The notes beneath the pieces are model-generated. The model had not been told where the DNA came from, made no database searches, and saw only the letters and a list, made by a program, of their open reading frames with translations. A stretch of 64,000 nt of DNA, from NCBI RefSeq assembly GCF_014203155.1, contig NZ_JACHIK010000006.1, forward strand, positions 175,462 to 239,461, given 5' to 3'. Positions within the stretch are counted from its first letter, which is position 1, and each line of letters begins with the position of its first letter. This DNA is from Shinella fusca (GTDB taxonomy: Bacteria; Pseudomonadota; Alphaproteobacteria; Rhizobiales; Rhizobiaceae). The position numbers and the translations under genes were made by a program. Below are positions 1-8,678 of the stretch, in pieces.

Positions 1-177
1 TACGTGGAGCTTGCCGAGGGCGAGCCCGGCGTCGCCCCCGGCCAGGCCTGCGCCCTCTATTCCGGAGAAGGCGAGGACGCGCGCATCTACGGCGGCGGCT
101 TCATCCTGCGCTCCGAGCGCGAGGCCGAGGCCGAGGACGCGCTGAAGCGCATCCTTTCCACCCCCGCGGCGGCCTGA
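1..177 (+). CDS. mnmA: MnmA C-terminus (tRNA 2-thiouridine synthase, 5' truncated by window)
   Basis: The window opens inside this gene; 58 codons remain before TGA at 175-177. The visible tail carries GVAPGQAC followed by a short acidic stretch and GGGFI. This matches the C-terminal beta-barrel of MnmA/TrmU (family pattern GVAPGQxCVxY...GGGxI). MnmA thiolates U34 of tRNA-Lys, tRNA-Glu and tRNA-Gln in the cytoplasm; the PP-loop and catalytic cysteines lie upstream of the window. The last residues, after GGGFILRSE, are acidic and then alanine-rich. The assignment rests on a short but distinctive motif, so it is good but not certain. Confidence 0.8.
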   Translation, partial: YVELAEGEPGVAPGQACALYSGEGEDARIYGGGFILRSEREAEAEDALKRILSTPAAA

Positions 178-233
178 GGCGCCCCGCCCGGCAAGGCCTT
201 TGCGGACAAGGCGATTTTTCCTGCGAACGTCGC

Positions 234-262
234 TTGACACCCGCGGGAACAGCACCTTATAA
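234..262 (+). promoter_or_regulatory. Sigma70-type promoter of tRNA-Met
   Basis: TTGACA (234-239) and TTATAA (257-262) are separated by 17 bases, a near-consensus housekeeping promoter. The predicted start is near 269, giving a leader of about 44 nt before the tRNA. Nothing else lies between mnmA and the tRNA. Confidence 0.75.
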
Positions 263-312
263 GCCGCGCACCGGACGGAAACGGGTGATCGTTCTCGATC
301 GTCCCTTCGGGC

Positions 313-389
313 GGCGGAGTAGCTCAGTAGGTTAGAGCAGAGGAATCATAATCCTTGTGTCGGGGGTTCGAATCCCTCCTCCGCTACCA
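313..389 (+). tRNA. tRNA-Met (CAT), elongator type
   Basis: A 77-nt cloverleaf folds cleanly: acceptor GGCGGAG/CTCCGCT with a terminal G-U, discriminator A386 and encoded CCA at 387-389. The anticodon stem is GAGGA/TCCTT and the 7-nt loop is ATCATAA, with CAT at positions 34-36. The variable loop has 5 nt and the T-loop is TTCGAAT. The anticodon stem lacks the GGG/CCC pairs of initiator tRNA, and the acceptor is unlike tRNA-Ile2, so elongator Met is favoured. Confidence 0.95.
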
Positions 390-497
390 CCGCTCCACAC
401 ACCATTCATGTGGAGCGACGAAGACGGTCTCCCGCTACCATTAGACCCCCCATAAAATCCGGGTGGGGGGATTGACCAGATCGGACCTCCGCTACCA
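378..497 (+). repeat. Three degenerate copies of the tRNA-Met 3' end
   Basis: The terminal 12-mer CCTCCGCTACCA of the tRNA (378-389) recurs exactly at 486-497 and with two mismatches (CTCCCGCTACCA) at 429-440, with start-to-start spacings of 51 and 57 bases. Hairpins lie between the copies: 9-bp arms at 391-399/409-417 and a C6/G6 pair at 446-451/465-470. This could be a remnant of site-specific integration at the tRNA 3' end, or a tandem tRNA-tail array of the kind known downstream of E. coli tyrT. Confidence 0.5.
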
Positions 498-748
498 GCC
501 GGCCTTCCCGATAGGAAGTTGCTGGCAGGGCATTGTGGCAAGCGCCAGCCATAGAACGCGCTTATTCTTTCCCAATTTCATAGCGAAAACGTGCCCGGAT
601 GGTTCGATGCCGGTGTCACGTTCGTGCAGCCGTTGACTGCAATTATTTTGCGCTGTCGGCGCATTTAATTCCGTTTGCGTTCCATTCATGAGGTGCACAC
701 ACTTCTTTCGGTCTGCCGGCCCGGGCGGCGGCGGCGGGGAGAAACGTG
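390..748. other. Non-coding stretch between tRNA-Met and the oxidase gene
   Basis: About 360 bp without a convincing gene. The first 110 bp hold the two hairpins and the repeated tRNA tails. The hairpin at 391-417 directly abuts the tRNA and may act as its 3' processing or termination signal, although no T-run follows. From about 500 to 736 no strong promoter or further repeat is evident. A GGGGAGA ribosome-binding site at 737-743 belongs to the next gene. Confidence 0.6.
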
Positions 749-2344
749 ATGTCACATACAAGCGAAGCTACAACGCATCCGCGGCCGGGGTTTGCCGGCC
801 GATGGCTGTTTTCCACCAATCACAAGGACATCGGCACGCTCTATCTGCTGCTCTCCATGCTGTCGGGCATTCTCGGCACCGGCCTTTCCGTCGCGCTGCG
901 CATGGAACTGCAGGAGCCTGGCATGCAGATATTCTCCGATCCGGGCGTCTTCAACGTCGTCGTCAGCGCGCACGGGCTTGTGATGATCTTCTTCGTCATC
1001 ATGCCGGCGCTGATCGGCGGCTTCGGCAACTGGTTCATCCCGATCATGATCGGCGCGCCGGACATGGCCTTCCCGCGCATGAACAACGTCTCGTTCTGGC
1101 TGCTGGTCGCCTCGCTCGTCCTGTTCATCCTGTCGATGTTCGTGCCGGGCGCCATCGGCGTGAACGGCCATGGCGGCGGCTGGACGCTCTATCCGCCCTA
1201 TTCGAGCGGCGGGCAGCCGGGACCGGCGGTCGACCTCGTCATCCTGTCCATCCACCTTTCCGGCGCCTCGTCGATCCTCGGTGCGATCAACTTCATCACG
1301 ACGATCCTCAACATGCGCGCGCCGGGCATGACGCTGCACAAGATGCCGCTCTTCGCCTGGGCGATGCTCGTCACCGCCTTCATGCTGCTCTTCTCGCTGC
1401 CGGTGCTGGCGGGCGCCGTCACCATGCTCCTCACCGACCGCAACTTCGGCACCACCTTCTTCGCGCCGGAAGGCGGCGGCGACCCGATCCTCTACCAGCA
1501 TCTCTTCTGGTTCTTCGGCCACCCGGAAGTCTACATCATGATCCTGCCGGCCTTCGGCATCGTCAGCCATGTGATCTCGACCTTCTCGCGCAAACCGATC
1601 TTCGGCTATCTCGGCATGGCCTATGCCATGGTGGCGATCAGCGTCATCGGCTTTGTCGTGTGGGCGCACCACATGTTCACGGTCGGGCTGTCGCTGGATT
1701 CGCAGCGCTATTTCGCCTTTGCCTCCATGGTCATCGCCGTGCCGACGGGCATCAAGGTCTTCTCCTGGCTTGCCACGATGTGGGGCGGGTCGATCCGTTT
1801 CGCGACGCCGATGCTGTGGGCGACCGGCTTCGTGCTGCTCTTCACCATCGGCGGCGTCACCGGCGTGGTGCTCGCCAATCCGGGCCTCGACCGCGAACTG
1901 CACGATACCTACTACGTGATCGCGCATTTCCACTATGTCCTGTCGCTCGGCGCCGCCTTCGCCATCTTCGCGGCCTGGTACTACTGGTTCCCCAAGATGA
2001 GCGGCTACTTGATGAGCGAGACGCTCGGCAAGGTGCATTTCTGGCTGACCTTCATCGGCGTCAACCTCGTCTTCTTCCCGCAGCATTTCCTTGGGCTTGC
2101 CGGCATGCCGCGCCGCTATGCGGACTATCCGGACGCCTTCGCCGGGTGGAACTTCGTCTCCTCGACGGGCTCCTACATCTCCGCCGCCGGCCTTCTCGTC
2201 TTCTTCGTCGCCGTCGCGGAAGCCTTTGCGCGGAAGCGCGTGGCCGGCGACAATCCCTGGGGGGACGGGGCCACCACGCTCGAATGGTCGCTCTCCTCCC
2301 CGCCGCCCTTCCACCAGTTCACGTCGCTGCCGCTGATCAAGTAG
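749..2344 (+). CDS. Orphan heme-copper oxidase subunit I (aa3-type cytochrome c oxidase)
   Basis: This 531-residue multi-pass inner-membrane protein carries the catalytic subunit I signatures of heme-copper oxidases. AHGLVMIFF and [10 protein letters not shown] lie in the early helices. [17 protein letters not shown] holds the CuB histidine, the His-Tyr cross-link and the proton-channel Glu. HHMFTVG gives the CuB His pair, and [15 protein letters not shown] gives the heme ligands. It should reduce O2 to water with cytochrome c or an associated donor. ATG749 is chosen over GTG746 because GGGGAGA is spaced 5 nt before it. Unusually, no subunit II or III, heme-O synthase or CtaG gene adjoins it; a cobalamin operon follows. 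It is therefore a second, orphan copy (CtaD/CoxN-like) that would need partners encoded elsewhere. Confidence 0.9.
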   Translation: MSHTSEATTHPRPGFAGRWLFSTNHKDIGTLYLLLSMLSGILGTGLSVALRMELQEPGMQIFSDPGVFNVVVSAHGLVMIFFVIMPALIGGFGNWFIPIMIGAPDMAFPRMNNVSFWLLVASLVLFILSMFVPGAIGVNGHGGGWTLYPPYSSGGQPGPAVDLVILSIHLSGASSILGAINFITTILNMRAPGMTLHKMPLFAWAMLVTAFMLLFSLPVLAGAVTMLLTDRNFGTTFFAPEGGGDPILYQHLFWFFGHPEVYIMILPAFGIVSHVISTFSRKPIFGYLGMAYAMVAISVIGFVVWAHHMFTVGLSLDSQRYFAFASMVIAVPTGIKVFSWLATMWGGSIRFATPMLWATGFVLLFTIGGVTGVVLANPGLDRELHDTYYVIAHFHYVLSLGAAFAIFAAWYYWFPKMSGYLMSETLGKVHFWLTFIGVNLVFFPQHFLGLAGMPRRYADYPDAFAGWNFVSSTGSYISAAGLLVFFVAVAEAFARKRVAGDNPWGDGATTLEWSLSSPPPFHQFTSLPLIK

Positions 2345-2454
2345 GGGCGGCGGCGCCCCGCGCCGTCTCTTCTCTTTGCGCACGGACAAACGGGCATCCG
2401 CAATCTGTTCGCAACCGCCCCGGGGAGATTGACGCGCCCGGTGCCCGTGACTAG

Positions 2455-2645
2455 GGTCCGCGCTGGAAACGGCTCCGCCCGAAAGGCGGATTAAAAGGGA
2501 ACACGGTAAGGCCGATGGACGGCCGAAGCCGGGACTGCCCCCGCAACTGTGACCGTCGAGTCTTCTTCCATTTGCCACTGGCCGCATTCGGCGGCCGGGA
2601 AGGCGGAGGAAAGACGTAGAAACGGAAGTCAGGAGACCTGCCGCT
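2455..2645 (+). promoter_or_regulatory. Cobalamin (AdoCbl) riboswitch
   Basis: The class I cobalamin aptamer core is present in order: TTAAAAGGGAA, then CTGCCCCCGCAACTGT (2535-2550), GCCACTGG, GGGAAGGCGG, and the B12 box AAGTCAGGAGACCTGCC (2626-2642). It lies about 180 nt before btuB, so cobalamin should shut off the btuBFCD operon. The rest of the 2345-2826 gap (3' flank of the oxidase gene, and 2646-2815) shows no gene. The switch probably acts on translation or termination in that latter segment. Confidence 0.95.
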
Positions 2646-2826
2646 CCAGTCACCCATGCCCGGTACGAGGGGTGCCGAGGCGCGGACGTCCGTAGCGGTG
2701 ACACATTGTGTTGCCGTGTGCCGGGCGGACCGGGGTGGACCTTCTTTCGCTCCCAGTTCCAAGCCGGATCGCGGTTCGTAGCGAACCAGGGCGCCCACGC
2801 GCCCGCACTTGCCTTGGGGGCAGATT

Positions 2827-4737
2827 TTGAAGACCATCCTTATCACGACGGGCATCGTCACCCTGGCGGTGGCGGGGCTCACCCGCACGGCCGCCGCGCA
2901 GGACGCTGCCGGCGACGGCGTCACGCAGCTCGAAAGCATCGTCGTCACGACGCCGCTCCGCCGCGAAACGAGCCTGGAGCGCTCGACGTCTTCCGTGACG
3001 ATCGTCACCGAGGAGGAGATCCGGCGGTCCGCCGCGTCCGACCTCACCGCGCTGCTCAGGGGATATCCGGGCGTCACCATCACCTCCAACGGCGGCATGG
3101 GCGCCGATTCCACCGTCTCGCTGCGCGGCACAACGCCGGTGCAGACGCTGGTCCTCGTCAACGGCGTTCGCGCCAGCTCGGCGACGGCGGGAACCGTCAA
3201 TCTCTCCGCGATCCCGCTTGCCTCGATCGAGCGCATCGAGATCGCCAAGGGCGGGCATTCGGCGCAGTACGGTGCGGATGCCATCGGCGGCATCATCAAC
3301 ATCGTCACCCGGCAGGGCGGCGCCTGCGCCGACGGCAGCATGCGCTGCGGCACGGCCACCATAGGCATCCTTCATCCCTGGGGCGGCTACGCTTCGGGCA
3401 ATGTGCAGGGACAGAGCGAGGACGGCGTCGACTATTCCGCCGGCGCCCAGCTGTTCGGGACCGAGGGATACGACTTCACCCTGCCTTCGACATACGGGCA
3501 CGAACCCGATAAGGACGGCTTCCGCCGGGGCTCGTTCACCGCCTCGCTGTCGAAGGATTTCGACTGGGGACGCCTCTATGCCGACGGGCACTATGCGCGC
3601 GGCCGCAACCAGTACGACCGCCAGCCGGCGAACGCCGTCGACACGGACAATTTTTCCGGCCGCCTCGGTGCGCGTATCGACCATTCCGATAGCTGGTCGT
3701 CCACCGTGGAGATAATGAGCGCGCTCGACTATTCCGCGAATTTCGGGCCGGGCGTCACCGGCGACACGTTCGATACGGTGCGTTACGGCCTTCTCGCCTC
3801 GACGCGGAAGACCATCGAGACGGACGAGGCGAAGCACACGCTGGTGGGCGGGGTGGAAGCCTATCGCGACACGGTAGGCGGCTCGTCCGTCTCGAATGTC
3901 GGCTATGCCACGACGGAGCGCGACCTTGCCGCCGTCTTCGGGCAATACTCGTTCGAATATGAGGGGCTGACGGTGGACAGCGGCCTGCGCTACGACCACG
4001 ACGAACAGTTCGGCGGCGCCACCACCTACAATATCGGCGCGAGCTACGAATGGGCGGAGGGCTTGGTGACGCGCGCCTCCTACGCGACGGGCTTTCGCGC
4101 GCCGACCTTCAACGATCTTTATTATCCGGACCCCTACCTGTCCGGCAATCCGGACCTGAGGCCGGAACGGTCACGTTCCTACGAGGTGGGGCTGAACTGG
4201 CGGTTCACGGACGAAACGAGCCTCGACATGGCGGTCTACCACACGCGCGTGAAAGACCAGATCAACTGGGCGCCGGTCGATCCGGCCAATACATTCGGCG
4301 CCTGGCATCCGGACAATGTCGAGAACGTGCAGATCACCGGCTTCGAGGCGACCCTCATGCATCGGTTCGATGCGGAATGGAGCGGCAATCTCGGCATCGA
4401 CATCCGCGAGCCGCTGAACAAGAGCCCGGGCACGCACGGCAAGTATGTTTCCTACAGCGAGCGCTTCAAGGGCACGGTGGGGCTCGCCTACAAGCCGACG
4501 GCGGATCTCGAATTCTCCGCCGCCGTCCTCTATGGCGGCTCGCGCTATGCCGATGCCGCCAACACCCGGAAACTGCCGCACTACGTCACGGCGGATTTCA
4601 CCGCGCTCTATGCGCTCGACGGGCAGTCGCAGTTCAAGCTTTCGGTGGCCAACATCCTCGACGAGCAGTATCAGACGAAGGAAGGGTACAGGGCTCCGGG
4701 CCGGACCGTCGATTTCAGCTTCACGCGGTCGTTCTGA
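2827..4737 (+). CDS. btuB: TonB-dependent vitamin B12 receptor BtuB
   Basis: This 636-residue outer-membrane receptor imports cobalamin using TonB energy. A signal peptide (MKTILITTG...TAAAQD) precedes a TonB-box-like ESIVVTT. A plug domain follows (SSVTIVTEEEI, LLRGYPGVTI, LRGTTPVQTLVLVNGVR, IERIEIAKGGHSAQYGADAIGGIINIVT), and then a beta-barrel ending in GRTVDFSFTRSF with the terminal aromatic expected of a barrel. TTG2827 is preferred because it starts exactly at the signal peptide and GGGGG (2816-2820) is well placed; an upstream TTG at 2809 would add six residues. The riboswitch upstream and btuFCD downstream identify the ligand. A frame-mate could import another corrinoid, but the context is strong. 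Confidence 0.92.
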   Translation: MKTILITTGIVTLAVAGLTRTAAAQDAAGDGVTQLESIVVTTPLRRETSLERSTSSVTIVTEEEIRRSAASDLTALLRGYPGVTITSNGGMGADSTVSLRGTTPVQTLVLVNGVRASSATAGTVNLSAIPLASIERIEIAKGGHSAQYGADAIGGIINIVTRQGGACADGSMRCGTATIGILHPWGGYASGNVQGQSEDGVDYSAGAQLFGTEGYDFTLPSTYGHEPDKDGFRRGSFTASLSKDFDWGRLYADGHYARGRNQYDRQPANAVDTDNFSGRLGARIDHSDSWSSTVEIMSALDYSANFGPGVTGDTFDTVRYGLLASTRKTIETDEAKHTLVGGVEAYRDTVGGSSVSNVGYATTERDLAAVFGQYSFEYEGLTVDSGLRYDHDEQFGGATTYNIGASYEWAEGLVTRASYATGFRAPTFNDLYYPDPYLSGNPDLRPERSRSYEVGLNWRFTDETSLDMAVYHTRVKDQINWAPVDPANTFGAWHPDNVENVQITGFEATLMHRFDAEWSGNLGIDIREPLNKSPGTHGKYVSYSERFKGTVGLAYKPTADLEFSAAVLYGGSRYADAANTRKLPHYVTADFTALYALDGQSQFKLSVANILDEQYQTKEGYRAPGRTVDFSFTRSF

Positions 4738-4751
4738 AAGGGCTTGCCGTC

Positions 4752-5609
4752 ATGATCCCTGCCCGAATGCGCAGAACCGGGGCCGCCGCCGTTGCGGCGG
4801 GCCTCCTCGCGCTGGCGCCGGCCGCGGCATTGGCCGGGCCGGCGCCGCAGCGGGTCGTTTCCATCAACCTGTGCACCGACCAACTCGCGATGCTGATGGC
4901 GGCGCCCGGCCAGCTCAGGTCGGTCTCCTCGCTCGCGAGCGAGGAGGGCACCTCCGTGATGGTGGAGGAGGCCGCGCACTACAAGCCGAATGGCGGCCAG
5001 GCGGAGGAAATCTTCCTCATGCAGCCGGACCTCGTGCTTGCCGGCACGTATACGGCCAAGGCGACGGTCGCCCTGCTGCGGGAGCTCGGCTTCCGGGTCG
5101 AGCAGTTCACGCCGGCCGCATCCTTCGACGATGTCCGCGAAAACCTCACGCGCATGGGCGGCCTGCTCCACCGCGAGCAGCGGGCCGCCGAACTCGTGGC
5201 CGAGCTGGACCGGGGTCTTGCGGATCTTGCAAGCCATCGCCCGCCAAGCAAGAGCGTCGCCATCTACTACGCCAACAGCTACACGTCGGGCTCCGGTACG
5301 CTCGCCGATGCGATCGTGCAGGCGGCGGGGCTTACCAATATCGGCGATACGCTCGGCTTTACCGGCATGACGCGTCTGCCGCTGGAACTGCTGGTTTCCG
5401 CCGATCCCGACATCATCCTCGAAGGCGACAGCCAGTACAGTGCGCCCGCGCTCGCCAAGGCGAATTTCTCGCATCCCGCCTTCAGGGCGCTTTCCGGCCG
5501 GACCGTCGCCATTCCCGACAAGTACACGATCTGCGGCGCTCCCTTCACGCTGGAGGCCTCGCGCATGCTCCAGCGCGCGGCGTTCGGCGGAAAAGGCGGT
5601 ACGCCATGA
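4752..5609 (+). CDS. btuF: Cobalamin ABC transporter substrate-binding protein BtuF
   Basis: This 285-residue periplasmic protein has an N-terminal signal peptide (about residues 1-33, ending AALAG). A class III (helical-backbone) binding fold follows, with QRVVSINLCTDQLAMLMA near the N-terminus and the ...DIILEG... and ...FTLEASRML segments of BtuF-like proteins. It should deliver cobalamin from the periplasm to BtuCD. It starts at ATG4752, 14 nt after btuB, and its TGA overlaps the btuC ATG (ATGA), so translation of the two is coupled. The same riboswitch should control it. The family also includes siderophore-binding proteins; the operon context decides for B12. Confidence 0.88.
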   Translation: MIPARMRRTGAAAVAAGLLALAPAAALAGPAPQRVVSINLCTDQLAMLMAAPGQLRSVSSLASEEGTSVMVEEAAHYKPNGGQAEEIFLMQPDLVLAGTYTAKATVALLRELGFRVEQFTPAASFDDVRENLTRMGGLLHREQRAAELVAELDRGLADLASHRPPSKSVAIYYANSYTSGSGTLADAIVQAAGLTNIGDTLGFTGMTRLPLELLVSADPDIILEGDSQYSAPALAKANFSHPAFRALSGRTVAIPDKYTICGAPFTLEASRMLQRAAFGGKGGTP

Positions 5610-6607
5610 CGGATGCGATGCGTTTCCGGCTGGTGCTTGCCGGGCTCGGCCTCCTCACTCTTCTCCTGTTCTTCCTGTCGCTGATGACCGGCCCGGCGGC
5701 GGTGGCCTTCGGCGACAGCCTGCATGCGCTCTTTTCCGACAAGGGCGATACCGTCGCCCTCGTCATGCAGGAGATCCGGCTGCCGCGCGCGATCCTCGGC
5801 CTGATGATCGGCGCCACGCTGGGGCTTTCGGGGGCGGTGCTGCAGGGCTGGCTGCGCAATCCGCTCGCCGAGCCGGCGCTTCTCGGGGTGAGCGCTTCGG
5901 CCTCGCTCGGCGCGGTGATCGCCATCTATACCGGCTTTTCCGCCCTGTTCCCGCTCGGCCTGCCGCTCGCCGCGCTTGCAGGGGCGGTCGCCGCGGTTCT
6001 TGTGGTGCAGGCGATGGCCGGGCTTCGCGGCGGGGCGCTTGCGGTCATCCTCGCCGGCATCGCCGTCTCGAGCCTTGCGAGCGCCATGACCGCGCTTGCG
6101 CTCAACCTGTCGCCCAATCCCTTCGCGGCGCTGGAGATCATGTTCTGGATGCTGGGCTCGCTCAGCGATCGCTCGATGACCCATGTCTGGCTGGCGGCCC
6201 CGTTCATGGTCGCCGGCTGGGTCATGCTGGCAAGCCTCGGCCGCGCGCTCGATGCGCTGACGCTGGGCGGCGATGCGGCGGCGAGCATGGGCGTCGACAT
6301 GCGCCGGGTGCAGTTCCTCGCCGTCTTCGGCACCGCCGCCAGCGTGGGGGCGGCGACGGCGGTCGCCGGCGTCATCGGCTTTGTCGGGCTGGTGGTGCCG
6401 CACATGCTTCGCCCGCTGGTCGGTGCGCGCCCGTCCCGGCTGCTGCCGGCCAGCGCGCTCGGCGGGGCCTGCGTGCTCCTTGCGGCCGATACGCTGGTGC
6501 GGCTCATCGCGCCTGAACGCGACCTCAAGCTCGGCGTGCTGACGGCCATCGTGGGGGCGCCGTTCTTCCTGTGGCTGGTCTACAAGACGCGGAGGAGCAT
6601 GCTGTGA
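5606..6607 (+). CDS. btuC: Cobalamin ABC transporter permease BtuC
   Basis: This 333-residue FecCD/BtuC-type permease is strongly hydrophobic with about ten predicted membrane segments. It has the family patterns RLPRAILGLMIGATLGLSGAVLQGWLRNPLAEPALLGVSASA near residues 50-95, GVIGFVGLVVPHMLRPLVG (the coupling-helix region), and LGVLTAIVGAPFFLWL at the C-terminus. It forms the inner-membrane channel with BtuD. It overlaps btuF by ATGA and btuD by GTGA, giving a tight coupled operon. The length is typical of the family. Confidence 0.92.
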   Translation: MTDAMRFRLVLAGLGLLTLLLFFLSLMTGPAAVAFGDSLHALFSDKGDTVALVMQEIRLPRAILGLMIGATLGLSGAVLQGWLRNPLAEPALLGVSASASLGAVIAIYTGFSALFPLGLPLAALAGAVAAVLVVQAMAGLRGGALAVILAGIAVSSLASAMTALALNLSPNPFAALEIMFWMLGSLSDRSMTHVWLAAPFMVAGWVMLASLGRALDALTLGGDAAASMGVDMRRVQFLAVFGTAASVGAATAVAGVIGFVGLVVPHMLRPLVGARPSRLLPASALGGACVLLAADTLVRLIAPERDLKLGVLTAIVGAPFFLWLVYKTRRSML

Positions 6608-7389
6608 CGCTGCTTTCGGTAAAGGCCCTCAGCGCCTCTCTCGCCGGCAAGGAAATCCTGAAGGACGTGTCGTTCGACCTTCCCGCCGGGGAGTTCGTCG
6701 GCCTGATCGGGCCGAACGGCGCGGGCAAGTCGACGCTGCTGCGCACCGTGCTCGGCCTGACGCCCCATCGGGGAGAGGTCGCCATCGAGGGCCGCGCCGT
6801 CGCATCGATGAGCGCGCGCGAGCGGGCGCGCCATGTCGCCTACCTGCCGCAGGAGCGCGATATCGCCTGGCCCGTTCCGGTCGAGATGATCGTGGCGCTC
6901 GGCCGCGACGTCCATCGCCCGGTCTTCTCCAGGCAAGGCGTGGCCGACCGGGAGATCATCGACCGCGCCATGCGGCGCATGGAGGTCGAGGCGTTCCGCG
7001 ACCGCCCGGCGACGGAGCTTTCGGGCGGCGAGAAGGCGAGGGTGCTGATCGCGCGTGCGCTTGCGCAGGATGCGCCGCTGCTTCTTGCCGACGAGCCGGC
7101 GGCTGGGCTCGACCCCTCGCACCAGATCATGCTGATGAAGACCTTCGCGGCGCTTGCAGGCGAGGGCCGCAGCGTCGTCGCCTCGCTGCACGATCTCGGG
7201 CTTGCCGCGCGCTGGTGCTCGCGGCTGATCCTCCTGGACAAGGGACGGATCGTGGCTGACGGCCCGCCGCAAACGGTGCTGACGCGGGAGCGCCTGCGCT
7301 CGGTCTACGCCGTCGATGCCCATCTCGGCGAGGCCGGGGGGAAGCCGGTCGTCATGCCGCTCGACCTTGCGGATCGAAACGGCCCATAG
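6604..7389 (+). CDS. btuD: Cobalamin ABC transporter ATPase BtuD
   Basis: This 261-residue ATPase carries Walker A GPNGAGKST, signature LSGGEKARVLIARAL, Walker B LLLADEPAAGLD and an H-loop SLHDLGLAARW. These are typical of FepC/BtuD-type ATPases that power import through BtuC. The start GTG6604 overlaps the stop of btuC (GTGA). It is the last gene of the riboswitch-controlled operon; the converging ery operon ends 47 bp downstream. Confidence 0.9.
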   Translation: MTLLSVKALSASLAGKEILKDVSFDLPAGEFVGLIGPNGAGKSTLLRTVLGLTPHRGEVAIEGRAVASMSARERARHVAYLPQERDIAWPVPVEMIVALGRDVHRPVFSRQGVADREIIDRAMRRMEVEAFRDRPATELSGGEKARVLIARALAQDAPLLLADEPAAGLDPSHQIMLMKTFAALAGEGRSVVASLHDLGLAARWCSRLILLDKGRIVADGPPQTVLTRERLRSVYAVDAHLGEAGGKPVVMPLDLADRNGP

Positions 7390-7435
7390 GCCGCGGCAGG
7401 ACCGGGGCGGTCCCGCCACGGGCCGGCACAGGCAA

Positions 7436-7894
7436 TTATTTCCCGGCGTTGTACTTGGCGTCGACCTCGTTGATCGCCTGGACGTTGCCGGCCGAGCGGC
7501 CCTTCTCGTCGAAGGTCTGGGCGAGATAGGCGTCGGCGATGGCTTTTGCCAGTTCCGAGCCGATGACGCGGGCGCCCATGGTGATGATCTGCGCATTGTT
7601 GGAGAGCGCGGCGCGTTCGGCCGAATAGGTGTCGTGCGTCAGCGCGGCGCGGATGCCGGGCACCTTGTTGGCGGAGATGCAGACGCCGATGCCGGTGCCG
7701 CAGACGAGGATCGCGCGATCATATTCGCCTGCGACGACGGCGGAGGCGACGCGGTCGGAGAGATTGGCGTAGAAGGCATCGGGGCCCGCGTCGGTGCGCG
7801 AGACCTCGTGCACCTCGTGGCGGTCCTTCAGGTGGTCGGCGAGAACCTTTGCAAGGCCTTCGCCCGCGCTGTCACCGGCAATAGCGAGTTTCAT
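7436..7894 (-). CDS. eryI: RpiB-family D-erythrulose-4-phosphate isomerase EryI
   Basis: This 152-residue cytoplasmic protein of the RpiB/LacAB isomerase family begins [13 protein letters not shown] and contains the catalytic-cysteine motif [16 protein letters not shown]. In Brucella and Rhizobium the RpiB copy at the end of the ery operon (EryI) makes D-erythrose 4-phosphate from the tetrulose phosphate, so this one is unlikely to be the housekeeping ribose-5-phosphate isomerase. ATG7894 is chosen because GGAGATCTCCC lies just upstream and the N-terminus then matches the family; a longer reading would add 20 unconserved residues. It is the last gene of the minus-strand operon, 13 nt after eryH. 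Confidence 0.85.
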   Translation of the reverse strand: MKLAIAGDSAGEGLAKVLADHLKDRHEVHEVSRTDAGPDAFYANLSDRVASAVVAGEYDRAILVCGTGIGVCISANKVPGIRAALTHDTYSAERAALSNNAQIITMGARVIGSELAKAIADAYLAQTFDEKGRSAGNVQAINEVDAKYNAGK

Positions 7895-7907
7895 GGGAGA
7901 TCTCCTT

Positions 7908-8678
7908 TCAGATTGTGGCGGCTGAGCGCGCCAGGATGTCGAGATAGCCTTCAACCTTCCAGGCTGAGCGGCCGATGAAGAGCCCGTCGATGTTCGGGCA
8001 GGCGATCAGTTCCTCGCAGTTCTGCGGGTTCACCGAACCGCCGTAGAGGCAGGGGATGCGCCGGCCGAGGACGTCTTCCGCCACCCTGGCGATCTCGGCA
8101 TGGCGCGCATCGGCATAGTCGGCGGTCGCGGGAATGCCCTTCTCGCCGATCGCCCAGACGGGCTCGTAGGCAAGGAGGATCTCGGCGTCCTTCTCAGCGC
8201 CTTCGAGCTTGCCGAGGGCGCCGCGCACCTCGCGGGCAAGCACGTCGTCGGCGCGGCCGCTCTCACGGTCGGCCAGCGTCTCGCCGATGCAGATCAGCGG
8301 CACGAGGCCGTGGCGCACGGCGGCCTTCGTCTTGAGGCCGACCGTCTCGTCCGTCTCGCCGAAATGCTCCCGGCGCTCGGAATGGCCGAGCTCGACGAGG
8401 TCGAGATTGCAGTCCTTCAGCATGACGGGCGAGATTTCGCCGGTCCAGGCGCCTTCGTCGGCCCAGTGCATGTTCTGCGCGCCGACCTTGACGGAGGTGC
8501 CGGCAAGCATCGCCTTGACCTCGCGCACGGCGGTGAACGGCGGAATGACGAAGCGCTGGATGCGGGGATCGCGCCCGCCGTCGGCGGCCTTCAGGCCCTC
8601 GGTGAAGACCCTTGCCTCGGCCAGCGTCTTGTTCATCTTCCAGCTCGTGCCGACCCAGAAATGGCGGTCCTCGCTCAT
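7908..8678 (-). CDS. eryH: TIM-like L-erythrulose-1-phosphate isomerase EryH (TpiA2/TpiB)
   Basis: This 256-residue triosephosphate-isomerase homologue retains the catalytic set: Lys in GTSWKMNKT, His in [10 protein letters not shown], Glu in [10 protein letters not shown], and the phosphate loop YGGSVNP. Its place between eryR and eryI is that of the Brucella/Rhizobium paralogue shown to isomerise the tetrulose phosphate of erythritol catabolism rather than triose phosphate. It overlaps the eryR stop by 4 nt and is presumably co-translated. Residual triosephosphate isomerase activity cannot be excluded from sequence. Its substrate would also be the product expected from an OiaX-type apiose pathway encoded 26 kb away. 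Confidence 0.87.
   Translation of the reverse strand: MSEDRHFWVGTSWKMNKTLAEARVFTEGLKAADGGRDPRIQRFVIPPFTAVREVKAMLAGTSVKVGAQNMHWADEGAWTGEISPVMLKDCNLDLVELGHSERREHFGETDETVGLKTKAAVRHGLVPLICIGETLADRESGRADDVLAREVRGALGKLEGAEKDAEILLAYEPVWAIGEKGIPATADYADARHAEIARVAEDVLGRRIPCLYGGSVNPQNCEELIACPNIDGLFIGRSAWKVEGYLDILARSAATI

Noticed and set aside
390..497. A second tRNA gene after tRNA-Met
   Set aside because: Only the 3' tail is repeated; no D-arm, anticodon arm or 5' acceptor strand accompanies the copies.
7436..8678. Housekeeping triosephosphate isomerase and ribose-5-phosphate isomerase
   Set aside because: Order and orientation directly after eryD and the DeoR gene match the specialised EryH/EryI pair; housekeeping copies are expected elsewhere.
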